5,055 bases of DNA from DASRFR01 sp035651455 (GCA_035651455.1 DASRFR010000023.1:1-5055); one strand, 5' to 3'; shown: positions 1 through 5,055, numbered from the stretch's first letter. The notes: a model not told the origin generated them from the sequence alone. Program-made: numbers and translations.

Positions 1-144
1 CCCATTAACGAACACCAGGTGGTTGACCTAACCGGCAAATCGAAGGCCGCCACTCAGAACTACTCCATCGGCTATAAGTCGAGCACCGGAACCGGAGCGG
101 CCAAACGCATCACCGCCCTCTGGTCCAACGTTGAGTGGAGATGA
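1..144 (+). CDS. 3' end of an unrecognised protein (partial)
   Basis: Frame 1 is open from the left edge of the window to a TGA at 142-144, giving the last 47 residues of a protein whose start lies outside. The piece is hydrophilic (it begins PINEHQVVDLTGK and ends ITALWSNVEWR), with no membrane segment, cysteine or motif that I can assign to a family. Its stop codon overlaps an ATG at 141 (ATGA), and the next gene follows in the same direction, so it is probably the upstream member of the same operon. The coding call rests on the open frame, its protein-like composition and its fit with the downstream start. The function is unknown. Confidence 0.6.
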   Translation, partial: PINEHQVVDLTGKSKAATQNYSIGYKSSTGTGAAKRITALWSNVEWR

Positions 145-172
145 ATCTCTCGGCAGGAGCAGCCCTCCTGCT

Positions 173-178
173 GAGGTG
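173..178 (+). promoter_or_regulatory. Ribosome binding site that favours the start at 186
   Basis: GAGGTG lies 7 bases before the ATG at 186. The in-frame ATG at 141 has only GGAG directly abutting it, which is too close for a normal Shine-Dalgarno. This supports 186 as the start of the small exported protein. Confidence 0.5.
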
Positions 179-185
179 TCAACTT

Positions 186-689
186 ATGTTCACGGGAACT
201 ACGGTACGACTGGTGACCTGGACCTGCGCCGCGGTCCTGGGCGCCGCTGTCTGCGGGAGGGCGAGGGCAACCGATGCCGACCCCCAGTCATCGCCGCCAA
301 CCGAGGCCACACTGTCCCCGCAGGCGCATTCGGTTCGGCACCCCCGGGAAGATGCAATTTTTGAGCGCCGCTGGGGAATCGAACTCATCGGCGTCCACCT
401 GGCCTCGGCTGGCTACATGCTTGAATTCCGCTACCGCGTGGTGGATGCGCAAAAGGCAAAGCCGTTGTTTCAGCGCCAAACCAAGCCGTTTCTCATTGAC
501 GAACGAACGGGACTGCAGCTCACCGTTCCCGCGCCAGCCAAGGTGGGTCCGCTGCGCAATTCCAATCCGCCACTGCCAGGACGAACGTATTGGATGTTCT
601 TCGCCAATCCCGGAAAGACGGTCCAGGCAGGCGACCTGGTGACGGTAGTCATCGGTGAATTTCGCGCCCCGGGATTAGTAGTGAACTAG
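186..689 (+). CDS. Small exported protein, conserved hypothetical domain
   Basis: The 167-residue product begins with a typical signal peptide: Arg8, a hydrophobic stretch at about residues 9-23, and a likely cut after ARA at 26-28. A Pro/Ser-rich linker (about 30-55) leads to a compact domain (about 58-167) with RWGI at 62-65, GYMLEFRYRVVD at 77-88, a FLIDERTG segment near 102-109 and a C-terminal TVVIGEF strand. I recognise this pattern from conserved hypothetical proteins in Acidobacteriota and delta-proteobacterial groups, but know no function for it. The mature part looks like a beta-rich periplasmic domain. Alternative starts are ATG 141, which overlaps the previous stop as ATGA, and GTG 135. 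I chose 186 for its Shine-Dalgarno and because it leaves a normal-length signal peptide. The next gene starts 34 bases after the stop, which suggests co-transcription. Confidence 0.85.
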   Translation: MFTGTTVRLVTWTCAAVLGAAVCGRARATDADPQSSPPTEATLSPQAHSVRHPREDAIFERRWGIELIGVHLASAGYMLEFRYRVVDAQKAKPLFQRQTKPFLIDERTGLQLTVPAPAKVGPLRNSNPPLPGRTYWMFFANPGKTVQAGDLVTVVIGEFRAPGLVVN

Positions 690-713
690 CGGTTTTGTGC
701 GGTACACAAATGA

Positions 714-718
714 GGAGG
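714..718 (+). promoter_or_regulatory. Ribosome binding site for the LolA-like gene
   Basis: GGAGG, inside a GAGGAGGGG run at 712-720, sits 5 bases before the ATG at 724. It supports that start over the in-frame GTG at 697, which would add nine polar residues before the signal peptide and has no comparable site. Confidence 0.6.
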
Positions 719-723
719 GGCCC

Positions 724-1470
724 ATGGCGCTGTGTGCGGCAACACTGATCACCTGCTTCTATCTCGCTCTCTCTTCCGCTGGCGCCGTCGGCACCTCCTT
801 GAGCAGCCATGGTGCGGCAGATGAGATTGTCGCCAAGAATATTGACGCGCGCGGCGGGCTGGCGGCCTGGCGTGCTGTCCAATCAATGAGCATGCTGGGG
901 CACATAGAGGCCGGCAAAGGTCTGGAGGTCCCCTTCCGACTCGAACTGAAGCGGCCTCGCAAGATGCGCCTGGAAATTGTGTTTCAAGGCCAGACGGCAG
1001 TACAGGTTTACGATGGCAAAACCGGATCGAAGCTCCGTCCGTTCTTGGGTCGAAGTACCGTCGAGCCACTTTCGGCTGAGGAGCAGCAAGCGGCGGCGGC
1101 GCAACTTAGCCTCGACGGGCCGTTCGTCGACTACGTGGCAAAGGGATACAAGATCGAACTGGCGGGACGCGAACCGGTGGAAGAGCACGACGCTTACAAG
1201 ATAAAGCTTACATTGGAAGAGGGTGCGGTCCGCCACATTTGGCTCGATGCCGCCAGTCTGCTGGAAGTCAAGATGGAAGAAGTGCGGCCATTGCGGGGCA
1301 CTCAGCGGCGAATTACAACCTACTACCGTGATTACCGGCCGGTGTCAGGGCTCGTGATCCCGCATGTTTTAGAAACTGTTGCCGAGGGCGTGCCGGGGCG
1401 GCACAAACTCACAATTGAGAAAGTTGAATTGAACCCGCAGCTTGCGGATTCGCGCTTCACAAAGCCCTAG
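724..1470 (+). CDS. Exported LolA-like (outer-membrane lipoprotein-sorting-type) protein
   Basis: The 248-residue product opens with a hydrophobic export signal (about residues 2-26). Unusually, that signal has no Lys or Arg in its n-region. There is no lipobox, although Cys4 and Cys11 lie in the hydrophobic part. The mature start, ADEIVAKNIDARGGLAAWRAV (split here as ADEIVAKNIDARG then GLAAWRAV, residues 32-52), has the GG-x-x-x-W pattern common at the front of LolA/LppX-like half-barrel proteins. It is followed by alternating beta-strand-like segments such as FRLELKRPRKMRLEI, VQVYDGKTG and TYYRDYRPVSGLVIPH. Such proteins bind lipid or lipoprotein acyl chains in the periplasm, but no substrate can be read from this sequence. 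The gene follows an exported protein gene by 34 bases and probably shares its transcript. The fold-level call is fairly firm; a true lipoprotein-sorting role is not shown. Confidence 0.82.
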   Translation: MALCAATLITCFYLALSSAGAVGTSLSSHGAADEIVAKNIDARGGLAAWRAVQSMSMLGHIEAGKGLEVPFRLELKRPRKMRLEIVFQGQTAVQVYDGKTGSKLRPFLGRSTVEPLSAEEQQAAAAQLSLDGPFVDYVAKGYKIELAGREPVEEHDAYKIKLTLEEGAVRHIWLDAASLLEVKMEEVRPLRGTQRRITTYYRDYRPVSGLVIPHVLETVAEGVPGRHKLTIEKVELNPQLADSRFTKP

Positions 1471-1854
1471 CTGCAGAGTCGCGCCGGATTTTGCGCGGGG
1501 CTCGACAGCTTCGGATTGCTGGGGCGGGCGCAAATTTCCTGACACGCAGCACTCCGGAGTGTAGATTCGACGATCCTTTTGAGGATTTGTCGGCTCAGGA
1601 GGCTACCCGCGTACAGGAACTCGTTGACTTCCTGAGCGTCAGCGACCCTTGACATTCGTCGTCACATTGCCGGCAAATCGCCGCGCGCGGGTACGTGTTG
1701 CGGAAGGATGCGCAGAATGAATTTCGTTACAACTGCGCCTAAATCTCTATTCCTGCACTTAAAAATGCTTGGGAAATCGTTGGACATCTGCCGCCCGGTC
1801 GTGTTCCGGCGCATGGACAATCACAACCCCCCTGGTCCGAATCTTCCAGTGCTT

Positions 1855-1894
1855 CCTTCTCAAGAGAAGGCTTCCACCTGCGCACGTCGCAGGT
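1855..1894. other. Two adjacent hairpins
   Basis: CCTTCT-CAAG-AGAAGG (1855-1870; the loop ends can also pair) is followed five bases later by ACCTGCG-CACGT-CGCAGGT (1876-1894, 7-bp perfect stem). No T-run follows on either strand, so simple terminators are unlikely. They could be part of a structured RNA, a dispersed repeat or a protein site. The pairing is seen directly; the role is unknown. Confidence 0.4.
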
Positions 1895-2054
1895 TCCGCT
1901 GAGCGCCGCTAAATTAGCTGCGAGTGCTGGAGCTGTACATGAAAAGGACACCATCCCAGCGGGCCAGAAGCGGGCCCTCCGGGGACCCCGTCCTGTCCCG
2001 GTCAGCCACCCCACAAAGCCTGCCAACTAAGCGGCGTGGACTTTAGTGCCGTAA

Positions 2055-2159
2055 GCAAGGCAACTTAGCGGGCTCAGCTCCGTGCGTGTGAGCTCGCGGA
2101 CCTCGGCGATGCACTATAAGGGTTCTGGAAAATCCCTGCCTGAGATCGCCCGCGAACTG
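2055..2159 (+). pseudogene. Relic of a TolB-like domain from an adenylate cyclase/TPR-type regulator
   Basis: This frame, bounded by TAA at 2052 and TAA at 2178, contains QLSGLSSVRV, then SRTSAMHYKG, then KSLPEIAREL (about 33 codons, 2061-2159). From memory this matches the middle of the TolB-like domain found in bacterial adenylate cyclase, Ser/Thr kinase and winged-helix proteins that carry TPRs. There the pattern is typically LRVISRTSxMxYKGxxKxLPEIARELNVDAVVEGSV. The expected upstream part (VLPFxNLSGD...ADGMTE) and the downstream part (VDAVVEGS...RITAQLI) are absent in all plus-strand frames I read nearby. Intact members are several hundred residues long, so this is a fragment that cannot function. 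Similarity ends at codon CTG 2157-2159, just before the hairpin at 2163-2184. It probably marks a deletion or rearrangement. The family call rests on recall of the motif. Confidence 0.6.
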
Positions 2160-2162
2160 TTT

Positions 2163-2184
2163 AGGGTTGTGCGGTCATAACCCT
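2163..2184. other. Hairpin at the edge of the gene relic
   Basis: AGGGTTGTG and CATAACCCT pair over 9 bp (one G-U) around a CGGT loop. There is no T-run on either side, so it is not an obvious terminator. It begins four bases after the last residue that matches the TolB-like family, and so coincides with the breakpoint of that relic. Confidence 0.45.
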
Positions 2185-2428
2185 CTGCACGAAAAGCGAC
2201 CTTGCAGCAACCAAAATGCGGTCATACAGCGGTCTCTTCGTGTTCTTTTTCAGCGCCCGCGCAGGTTCAAGAGAAACATGCAAACCGTCCAAGGCAGACA
2301 TTAGAAGCCCTCGAAGAGCGGCAGCATCCCTGTTCAGATCGTAGCGTATGGTCCACGAGCAAGTTCGATTACGCAGTCAGACCGCCGAACCTTGCGCGGG
2401 GGCCCAGGTTTCCACGTTACAGAAATCG

Positions 2429-2905
2429 TTACGGAGAAGGATCACCCGTGCAATCGAATGTGATGTCGCCGATCTCAAATGTGCTCCCGTCCCGCTTGAC
2501 GACACTATGGAAGGTCACGCGTGAGATTGCATCGGGGATCGGACCCGCGCCCTGGATCTTGAAAACTACGACCTGAGTGACTCGGGCAGGAATGCCAGCC
2601 TCGGCGGTAAATCTCTTTTCAATAGATCTGCCTTTCAGTCGGTAATCGGCGCCACTGGTCTCCCCCACGCCAAATACATCGACATAGCGCTCGCTCATCT
2701 TGATGTGCAATGCGCCTTGGCTGTCCACGAATTGCCGAACTTCATAATCTACAAATCCATTGAAAATGACGTTCTCGTTCGTGCACTCGTCAAACCTGAT
2801 GTCATTCACAAGTTCCAGTCTGCCGCTGGAAACCACATGATCGTCCTGCGCTGCCGCGAAAATCGCGCTGCAAAGCGCGAAGACCACGCATAAAAGTTTT
2901 CTCAT
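2429..2905 (-). CDS. Small secreted protein of unknown function
   Basis: The 158-residue protein has a clear signal peptide (MRKLL, hydrophobic core, cut near AAA-QDD at about residue 19). The mature part is polar and beta-rich. It starts with a FDECTNENVIFNG segment and ends with ITFDCTG, so its only mature cysteines (Cys41 and Cys152) lie near the two ends and could form a disulfide. Between them are VDVFGVGETSGADYRLKG and a VTFHSVVKRDG strand. I recognise the layout (CTxE near the front, GVGxTSGxxY in the middle, a Cys strand at the end) from secreted hypothetical proteins of soil bacteria, and know no function. The start is supported by GAGGAG (2913-2918), 7 bases before the ATG. A good promoter lies further upstream. 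It diverges from the S8 protease gene; no functional link is shown. Confidence 0.85.
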   Translation of the reverse strand: MRKLLCVVFALCSAIFAAAQDDHVVSSGRLELVNDIRFDECTNENVIFNGFVDYEVRQFVDSQGALHIKMSERYVDVFGVGETSGADYRLKGRSIEKRFTAEAGIPARVTQVVVFKIQGAGPIPDAISRVTFHSVVKRDGSTFEIGDITFDCTGDPSP

Positions 2906-2912
2906 CCGGGCT

Positions 2913-2918
2913 CTCCTC
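2913..2918 (-). promoter_or_regulatory. Ribosome binding site of the minus-strand gene
   Basis: Read on the minus strand this is GAGGAG, 7 bases before the ATG at 2905. It lies between two C/G-rich segments (2906-2911 and 2929-2935) that could pair with each other and enclose it in a loop. Confidence 0.6.
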
Positions 2919-2928
2919 TTTCATTTTG

Positions 2929-2995
2929 CCCCGGCCCATAACGGTGCAGATCCATTAACAGTACAGCTGCGATGCATGCCGTTATGCCGCCGGGG
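2929..2995 (-). promoter_or_regulatory. Large leader inverted repeat (candidate RNA control element)
   Basis: The arms are CCCCGGC (2929-2935) with GCCGGGG (2989-2995), and CATAACGG (2937-2944) with CCGTTATG (2979-2986). That gives 15 perfect base pairs interrupted only by a 1x2 internal loop, with a 34-base apical part holding smaller complements (GCAG 2946-2949 with CTGC 2967-2970). If the promoter at 3008-3036 is used, the stem starts a few bases from the RNA 5' end and closes 10 bases before the Shine-Dalgarno. Neither side has a T-run, so it is not an intrinsic terminator. It may stabilise the mRNA or control translation. The pairing is certain from the sequence; the role is inferred. 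Confidence 0.5.
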
Positions 2996-3007
2996 GAAGC
3001 GGTGCGG

Positions 3008-3036
3008 ATTATTACTTTCGTCATCTGCGAAGTCAA
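3008..3036 (-). promoter_or_regulatory. Sigma70-type promoter for the minus-strand secreted protein
   Basis: On the minus strand, TTGACT (3031-3036; 5 of 6 to consensus) and AATAAT (3008-3013; 5 of 6) are separated by exactly 17 bases. Transcription would begin near 3001, giving a leader of roughly 95 bases before the ATG at 2905 that contains the inverted repeat at 2929-2995. Confidence 0.55.
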
Positions 3037-3128
3037 TCGCCAAAAAGGGCAAACGGACATTGTGTCGCTTTTGAGCCGTCGCACGAGGCCAAAGTGTCCC
3101 TTTTCGCAATGGGAGCCCGTGCGTTCAC

Positions 3129-3141
3129 GTTCAAAATGAAC
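3129..3141. promoter_or_regulatory. Small dyad upstream of the protease gene
   Basis: GTTCA-AAA-TGAAC is a perfect 5-bp inverted repeat 74 bases before the protease start codon. Its AT-rich centre and position fit an operator half-site pair, but a dyad this short can occur by chance. Confidence 0.2.
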
Positions 3142-3215
3142 CACTTGCGCGGATTGATCGCTGGAGCGGCAGTTGCATAGAAGGGACTGAGGCTTTGAAC
3201 CAGAAAGGCACGTTC

Positions 3216-4928
3216 ATGAAGAGACTCCTAGTGCTGCTGCTCGCGTTGTGCATGGGAGCGTTCGCAGACGACTCCAAGCTGTCCAAGGACCTCAGACATC
3301 GGACGGGGGACGGCTTTGTGGATGTAATCATCCAGTACAAGTCGCCGCCCGGACAGAAACATAAAGACCGGATCACAGGTCGCCGTGGCCAGGTAACATC
3401 CGCGCTTAGCCTCATCGGCGGGCTGAGCGCAAGGATTCCAGCCGCCGCGCTACGGGAAGTGGCAGATGACCCTGATGTCGTTCACGTCTCTCCTGACCGG
3501 AGCGTCACCCCCTCGCTGGCCTACGAAACGGCTGCTGCAGGCGCGACCTATGCCTGGAACTATGGGTATGACGGATCGGGTGTCGGCATCGCCGTAATCG
3601 ACAGTGGCATCAACGCCAGCAGTGAATTCAAGATAGCTGGATCAAGCGCCTCAAGGATCGTATACAGCCAGAATTTCACAACCGAAAAAGTGACTGCCGA
3701 CCTGTACGGACATGGAACGCATGTGGCCAGCATCATCGCCGGCAATGGTTACTGGTCTACGTGCGGAAACTGCTTTCGAACCTTCAAAGGGATGGCACCG
3801 GATGCAAAACTGATCAACTTGCGGGTGTTGGACTCGCGTGGTCAAGGCCAGGATAGCTGGGTCATTGCAGCTATCGATACCGCAATCCGGCTCAAATCCA
3901 AGTACAACATTCGCGTCATCAACCTTTCTCTGGGCCGGCCCATTTATGAAAGCTACACCGTCGACCCATTGTGCCAGGCAGTTGAACGGGCATACCGCGC
4001 GGGGATTGTTGTAGTCGTCGCAGCCGGGAACGAAGGCCGAAACCAGACGGCGGGAACGGACGGCTATGGAACAATCATGTCGCCGGCCAATGATCCGTAT
4101 GTGATCACAGTCGGCGCAATGAAGGCACAGGACACACTTAGTACCTCAGATGATACGGTAGCGAGCTATAGCTCTAAGGGACCGACTGCCATTGATCACA
4201 TAGCTAAGCCCGACCTGGTCGCCCCCGGCAATCGTGTCGTTGCCCTTATTGCCAGTACCGGATATTTGGTCAATACCTACACGGTAAACCGCATCCCGAT
4301 GAATTCCTACATGAGCGGCGCCGGTAGCACGCTCTCGGCCTACTACTACAAGCAGAGCGGCACGAGTATGGCGGCGGCGGTCGTGAGCGGAGCGGTAGCG
4401 GATTTGTTGGAAGCCCAGCCATACCTCACACCCGACCAGGTGAAGGCCCGCTTGATGAAAACCGCGCGCAAGGAATTTCCGCTATACAGCTCGGTTTTCG
4501 ATGAAGCCACAGGCATCACCTACACCAGCCAGTACGACATCTTCACGGTAGGTGCCGGCTATCTCGATTTGGCTGCCGCCCTCATGAATTCCGACATCGC
4601 ATTGATGCCGGCCAAGTCGCCCACTGCTTACTACGACGCATCCACCGGTCAAGTCCATCTCCTCTATGACGATAGCGCCCTCTGGGGCAGTGGCGCATTG
4701 TGGGGCTCCACCGCCATCTGGGGAAGCCAGGTATTTGTTGGTGGTGAAGCGGCTCTGTGGGGCAGCGGTGCGCTTTGGGGGAGTAGTGCTCTCTGGGGCA
4801 GCGGTGCCCTTTGGGGCAGCTCAGGGACGCAGGGCTTCAGCGCCCTTTGGGGTTCCGGAGCGCTGTGGGGTAGCGGCAACATGACGACCAGCGAAAGTAC
4901 GAATCTGCTCGTCACAGGGGAAAACTAG
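3216..4928 (+). CDS. Secreted subtilisin-like serine protease (S8) with WGS-repeat tail
   Basis: The 570-residue protein is an extracellular endopeptidase of family S8. It has a signal peptide (MKRLLVLLLALCMGAFA, cut before Asp18), an I9-type inhibitor/chaperone propeptide (about 18-97; VDVIIQYKS, then ARIPAAALREVADDPDVVHV) and a catalytic domain (about 100-430). The triad is Asp129 (AVIDSG), His166 (GHGTHVAS) and Ser384 (GTSMAAAVVSG), with oxyanion-hole Asn272 (AAGNEG). All are intact, so it should be active. The usual Pro after GTSMAA is Ala. A loop after His166 carries Cys183-GN-Cys186; Cys253 is the only other mature cysteine. The tail (487-553) holds nine ALWGS/AIWGS repeats, a style I know from acidobacterial S8 proteins. 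The start at 3216 is set by the signal peptide and an AAAGG at 3204-3208; TTG 3195 is in frame but less likely. The substrate is unknown. Confidence 0.96.
   Translation: MKRLLVLLLALCMGAFADDSKLSKDLRHRTGDGFVDVIIQYKSPPGQKHKDRITGRRGQVTSALSLIGGLSARIPAAALREVADDPDVVHVSPDRSVTPSLAYETAAAGATYAWNYGYDGSGVGIAVIDSGINASSEFKIAGSSASRIVYSQNFTTEKVTADLYGHGTHVASIIAGNGYWSTCGNCFRTFKGMAPDAKLINLRVLDSRGQGQDSWVIAAIDTAIRLKSKYNIRVINLSLGRPIYESYTVDPLCQAVERAYRAGIVVVVAAGNEGRNQTAGTDGYGTIMSPANDPYVITVGAMKAQDTLSTSDDTVASYSSKGPTAIDHIAKPDLVAPGNRVVALIASTGYLVNTYTVNRIPMNSYMSGAGSTLSAYYYKQSGTSMAAAVVSGAVADLLEAQPYLTPDQVKARLMKTARKEFPLYSSVFDEATGITYTSQYDIFTVGAGYLDLAAALMNSDIALMPAKSPTAYYDASTGQVHLLYDDSALWGSGALWGSTAIWGSQVFVGGEAALWGSGALWGSSALWGSGALWGSSGTQGFSALWGSGALWGSGNMTTSESTNLLVTGEN
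4677..4874 (+). repeat. Nine-copy ALWGS/AIWGS peptide repeat in the protease tail
   Basis: Residues 488-553 contain eight ALWGS and one AIWGS. They fall into four 12-residue pairs of the form x-ALWGS-G-ALWGS (starting at 487, 512, 524 and 542), with a lone T-AIWGS after the first pair. Spacers are QVFVGGE and SGTQGF. Codons vary widely: Ser is AGT, AGC or TCC; Leu is CTC, TTG, CTG or CTT; Gly is GGC, GGA, GGG or GGT. The repeat is therefore conserved as peptide rather than as DNA. It may form a short beta-structure or a surface-binding tail; the role is not known to me. Confidence 0.9.
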
Positions 4929-4935
4929 CGCTGAG

Positions 4936-4971
4936 CAAAGCGCAGCTGCGACGGTTGCGTCAGGCGCTTTG
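4936..4971 (+). terminator. Hairpin after the protease gene, possible terminator
   Basis: CAAAGCGC (4936-4943) and GCGCTTTG (4964-4971) form a perfect 8-bp stem starting 7 bases after the protease stop codon. An inner GACG-GTTG-CGTC helix (4949-4960) can stack inside. GGGAGCGCG follows instead of a T-run, so intrinsic termination would be inefficient. It could instead be a transcript 3' stabiliser. Confidence 0.35.
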
Positions 4972-5011
4972 GGAGCGCGTCGAACTGCCGAGCGCCAAAA
5001 TGAAGGTCGCG

Positions 5012-5016
5012 GGAGG
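5012..5016 (+). promoter_or_regulatory. Ribosome binding site of a gene entering at the right edge
   Basis: GGAGG, in the context GGGAGGAAG, lies 3 bases before the ATG at 5020. The spacing is short but the match is strong, and it is the main evidence that a gene begins there. Confidence 0.4.
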
Positions 5017-5019
5017 AAG

Positions 5020-5055
5020 ATGCGGTCTCCGACACGGATCTGCGCGGGGTTATGG
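5020..5055 (+). CDS. Start of an unidentified gene (partial)
   Basis: An ATG directly after GGAGGAAG opens a frame that runs off the window after 12 codons (MRSPTRICAGLW). It lies 91 bases after the protease stop, in the same direction. The N-terminus is basic, then turns hydrophobic, as at the start of a membrane or exported protein. From memory, acidobacterial S8 genes of this kind can be followed by membrane-bound signalling proteins of GGDEF or HD type, but twelve residues cannot show this. A competing frame, open from at least 4931 with an ATG at 5000, also reaches the edge but has no good ribosome binding site. Confidence 0.35.
   Translation, partial: MRSPTRICAGLW

Larger units (their letters stand above)
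1471..2428. other. Long gene-poor stretch with dyads and relics
   Basis: No convincing intact gene lies here. Short dyads follow the upstream operon: CGCGC/GCGCG at 1480-1497, the perfect palindrome CACTCCGGAGTG at 1550-1561, and ATCCT-TTTG-AGGAT at 1573-1586. None has a U-tract good enough to call a terminator. A consensus -35 hexamer (TTGACA, 1649-1654) lacks a good -10. Two adjacent hairpins occupy 1855-1894. A 95-codon open frame on the plus strand (1743-2030) has no start codon, and a similar frame is open on the minus strand. A TolB-like domain relic lies at 2055-2159, followed by a hairpin at 2163-2184. The overall impression is of decayed accessory DNA. Confidence 0.55.
2906..3215. 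other. Divergent intergenic control region
   Basis: This 310-base region separates two genes transcribed away from each other. Its left part is the predicted leader of the minus-strand gene, with a large inverted repeat and a promoter. Its right part serves the protease gene. There I find no convincing promoter: TTGATC at 3154-3159 with a poor -10 near 3176-3182 is the best I can offer. A small dyad lies at 3129-3141. Confidence 0.6.

Noticed and set aside
1491..1652. Plus-strand frame ending in an acidic, protein-like stretch (DDPFEDLSAQEATRVQEL)
   Set aside because: Its only start is a TTG without a ribosome binding site, immediately after the LolA-like gene, and I could not match it to a family. 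It might be another relic, but the evidence is too thin.
1649..1671. Perfect TTGACA as a promoter
   Set aside because: The best -10 at 17-18 bases spacing (GGCAAA/GCAAAT) matches consensus in only three positions or fewer, and no gene follows.
1708..1902. Plus-strand open frame of about 61-64 codons preceded by GGAAGG
   Set aside because: A start at 1717 would have an acceptable ribosome binding site, but the peptide resembles no family, lacks a signal or domain, and contains the hairpin pair. I judged it more likely non-coding.
1739..2026. 95-codon minus-strand frame, with a matching open frame on the plus strand (1743-2030)
   Set aside because: Both strands are open over the same bases, the plus frame has no start codon, and neither peptide resembles a known protein. 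This is typical of GC-rich non-coding or decayed DNA.
2171..2226. Direct repeat GCGGTCATA at 2171-2179 and 2218-2226
   Set aside because: Two copies of nine bases in 5 kb are easily due to chance, and there is no third copy or regular array. Nothing suggests CRISPR or an iteron origin.
2202..2576. 124-codon plus-strand open frame
   Set aside because: It overlaps the antisense of the well-supported minus-strand gene for almost 150 bases, has no ribosome binding site, and reads as low-order basic/Pro-rich sequence with no recognisable domain.
4666..4915. Open frames on both strands inside the WGS repeat region
   Set aside because: They are by-products of the repetitive GC-rich coding of the protease tail.

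Overview
The window is moderately GC-rich bacterial DNA. It most resembles Acidobacteriota. The main pointer is a secreted subtilisin-like protease with a C-terminal tail of ALWGS repeats, a build I associate with acidobacterial S8 peptidases. Small secreted proteins of unknown function and a relic of a TolB-like/TPR regulator point the same way. This placement is inferred from protein style and recall, not from a marker gene.

Layout. Positions 1-1470 hold a tight plus-strand cluster: the 3' end of an unrecognised gene (1-144), a small exported protein with a conserved hypothetical domain (186-689), and an exported LolA-like protein (724-1470). Gaps of about 35-40 bases and good ribosome binding sites suggest one operon working in the cell envelope.

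Positions 1471-2428 hold no intact gene. This gap carries several short dyads, a pair of adjacent hairpins (1855-1894), and at 2055-2159 a short in-frame relic of a TolB-like domain from the adenylate cyclase/TPR regulator families. The relic's similarity stops just before a 9-bp hairpin (2163-2184).

A minus-strand gene (2905 to 2429) encodes a small secreted protein of unknown function. It has a near-consensus sigma70-type promoter (3008-3036). Its predicted leader is almost filled by a large inverted repeat (2929-2995) next to the Shine-Dalgarno, which makes it the best candidate here for an undescribed RNA control element.

Diverging from it, 3216-4928 encodes a complete S8 serine protease: signal peptide, I9-type propeptide, Asp/His/Ser triad and a WGS-repeat tail. 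A hairpin follows (4936-4971). A further gene probably begins at 5020 and runs off the window. Apart from the putative operon, nothing in the sequence ties the genes to a single pathway; the shared theme is export to the envelope or outside the cell.
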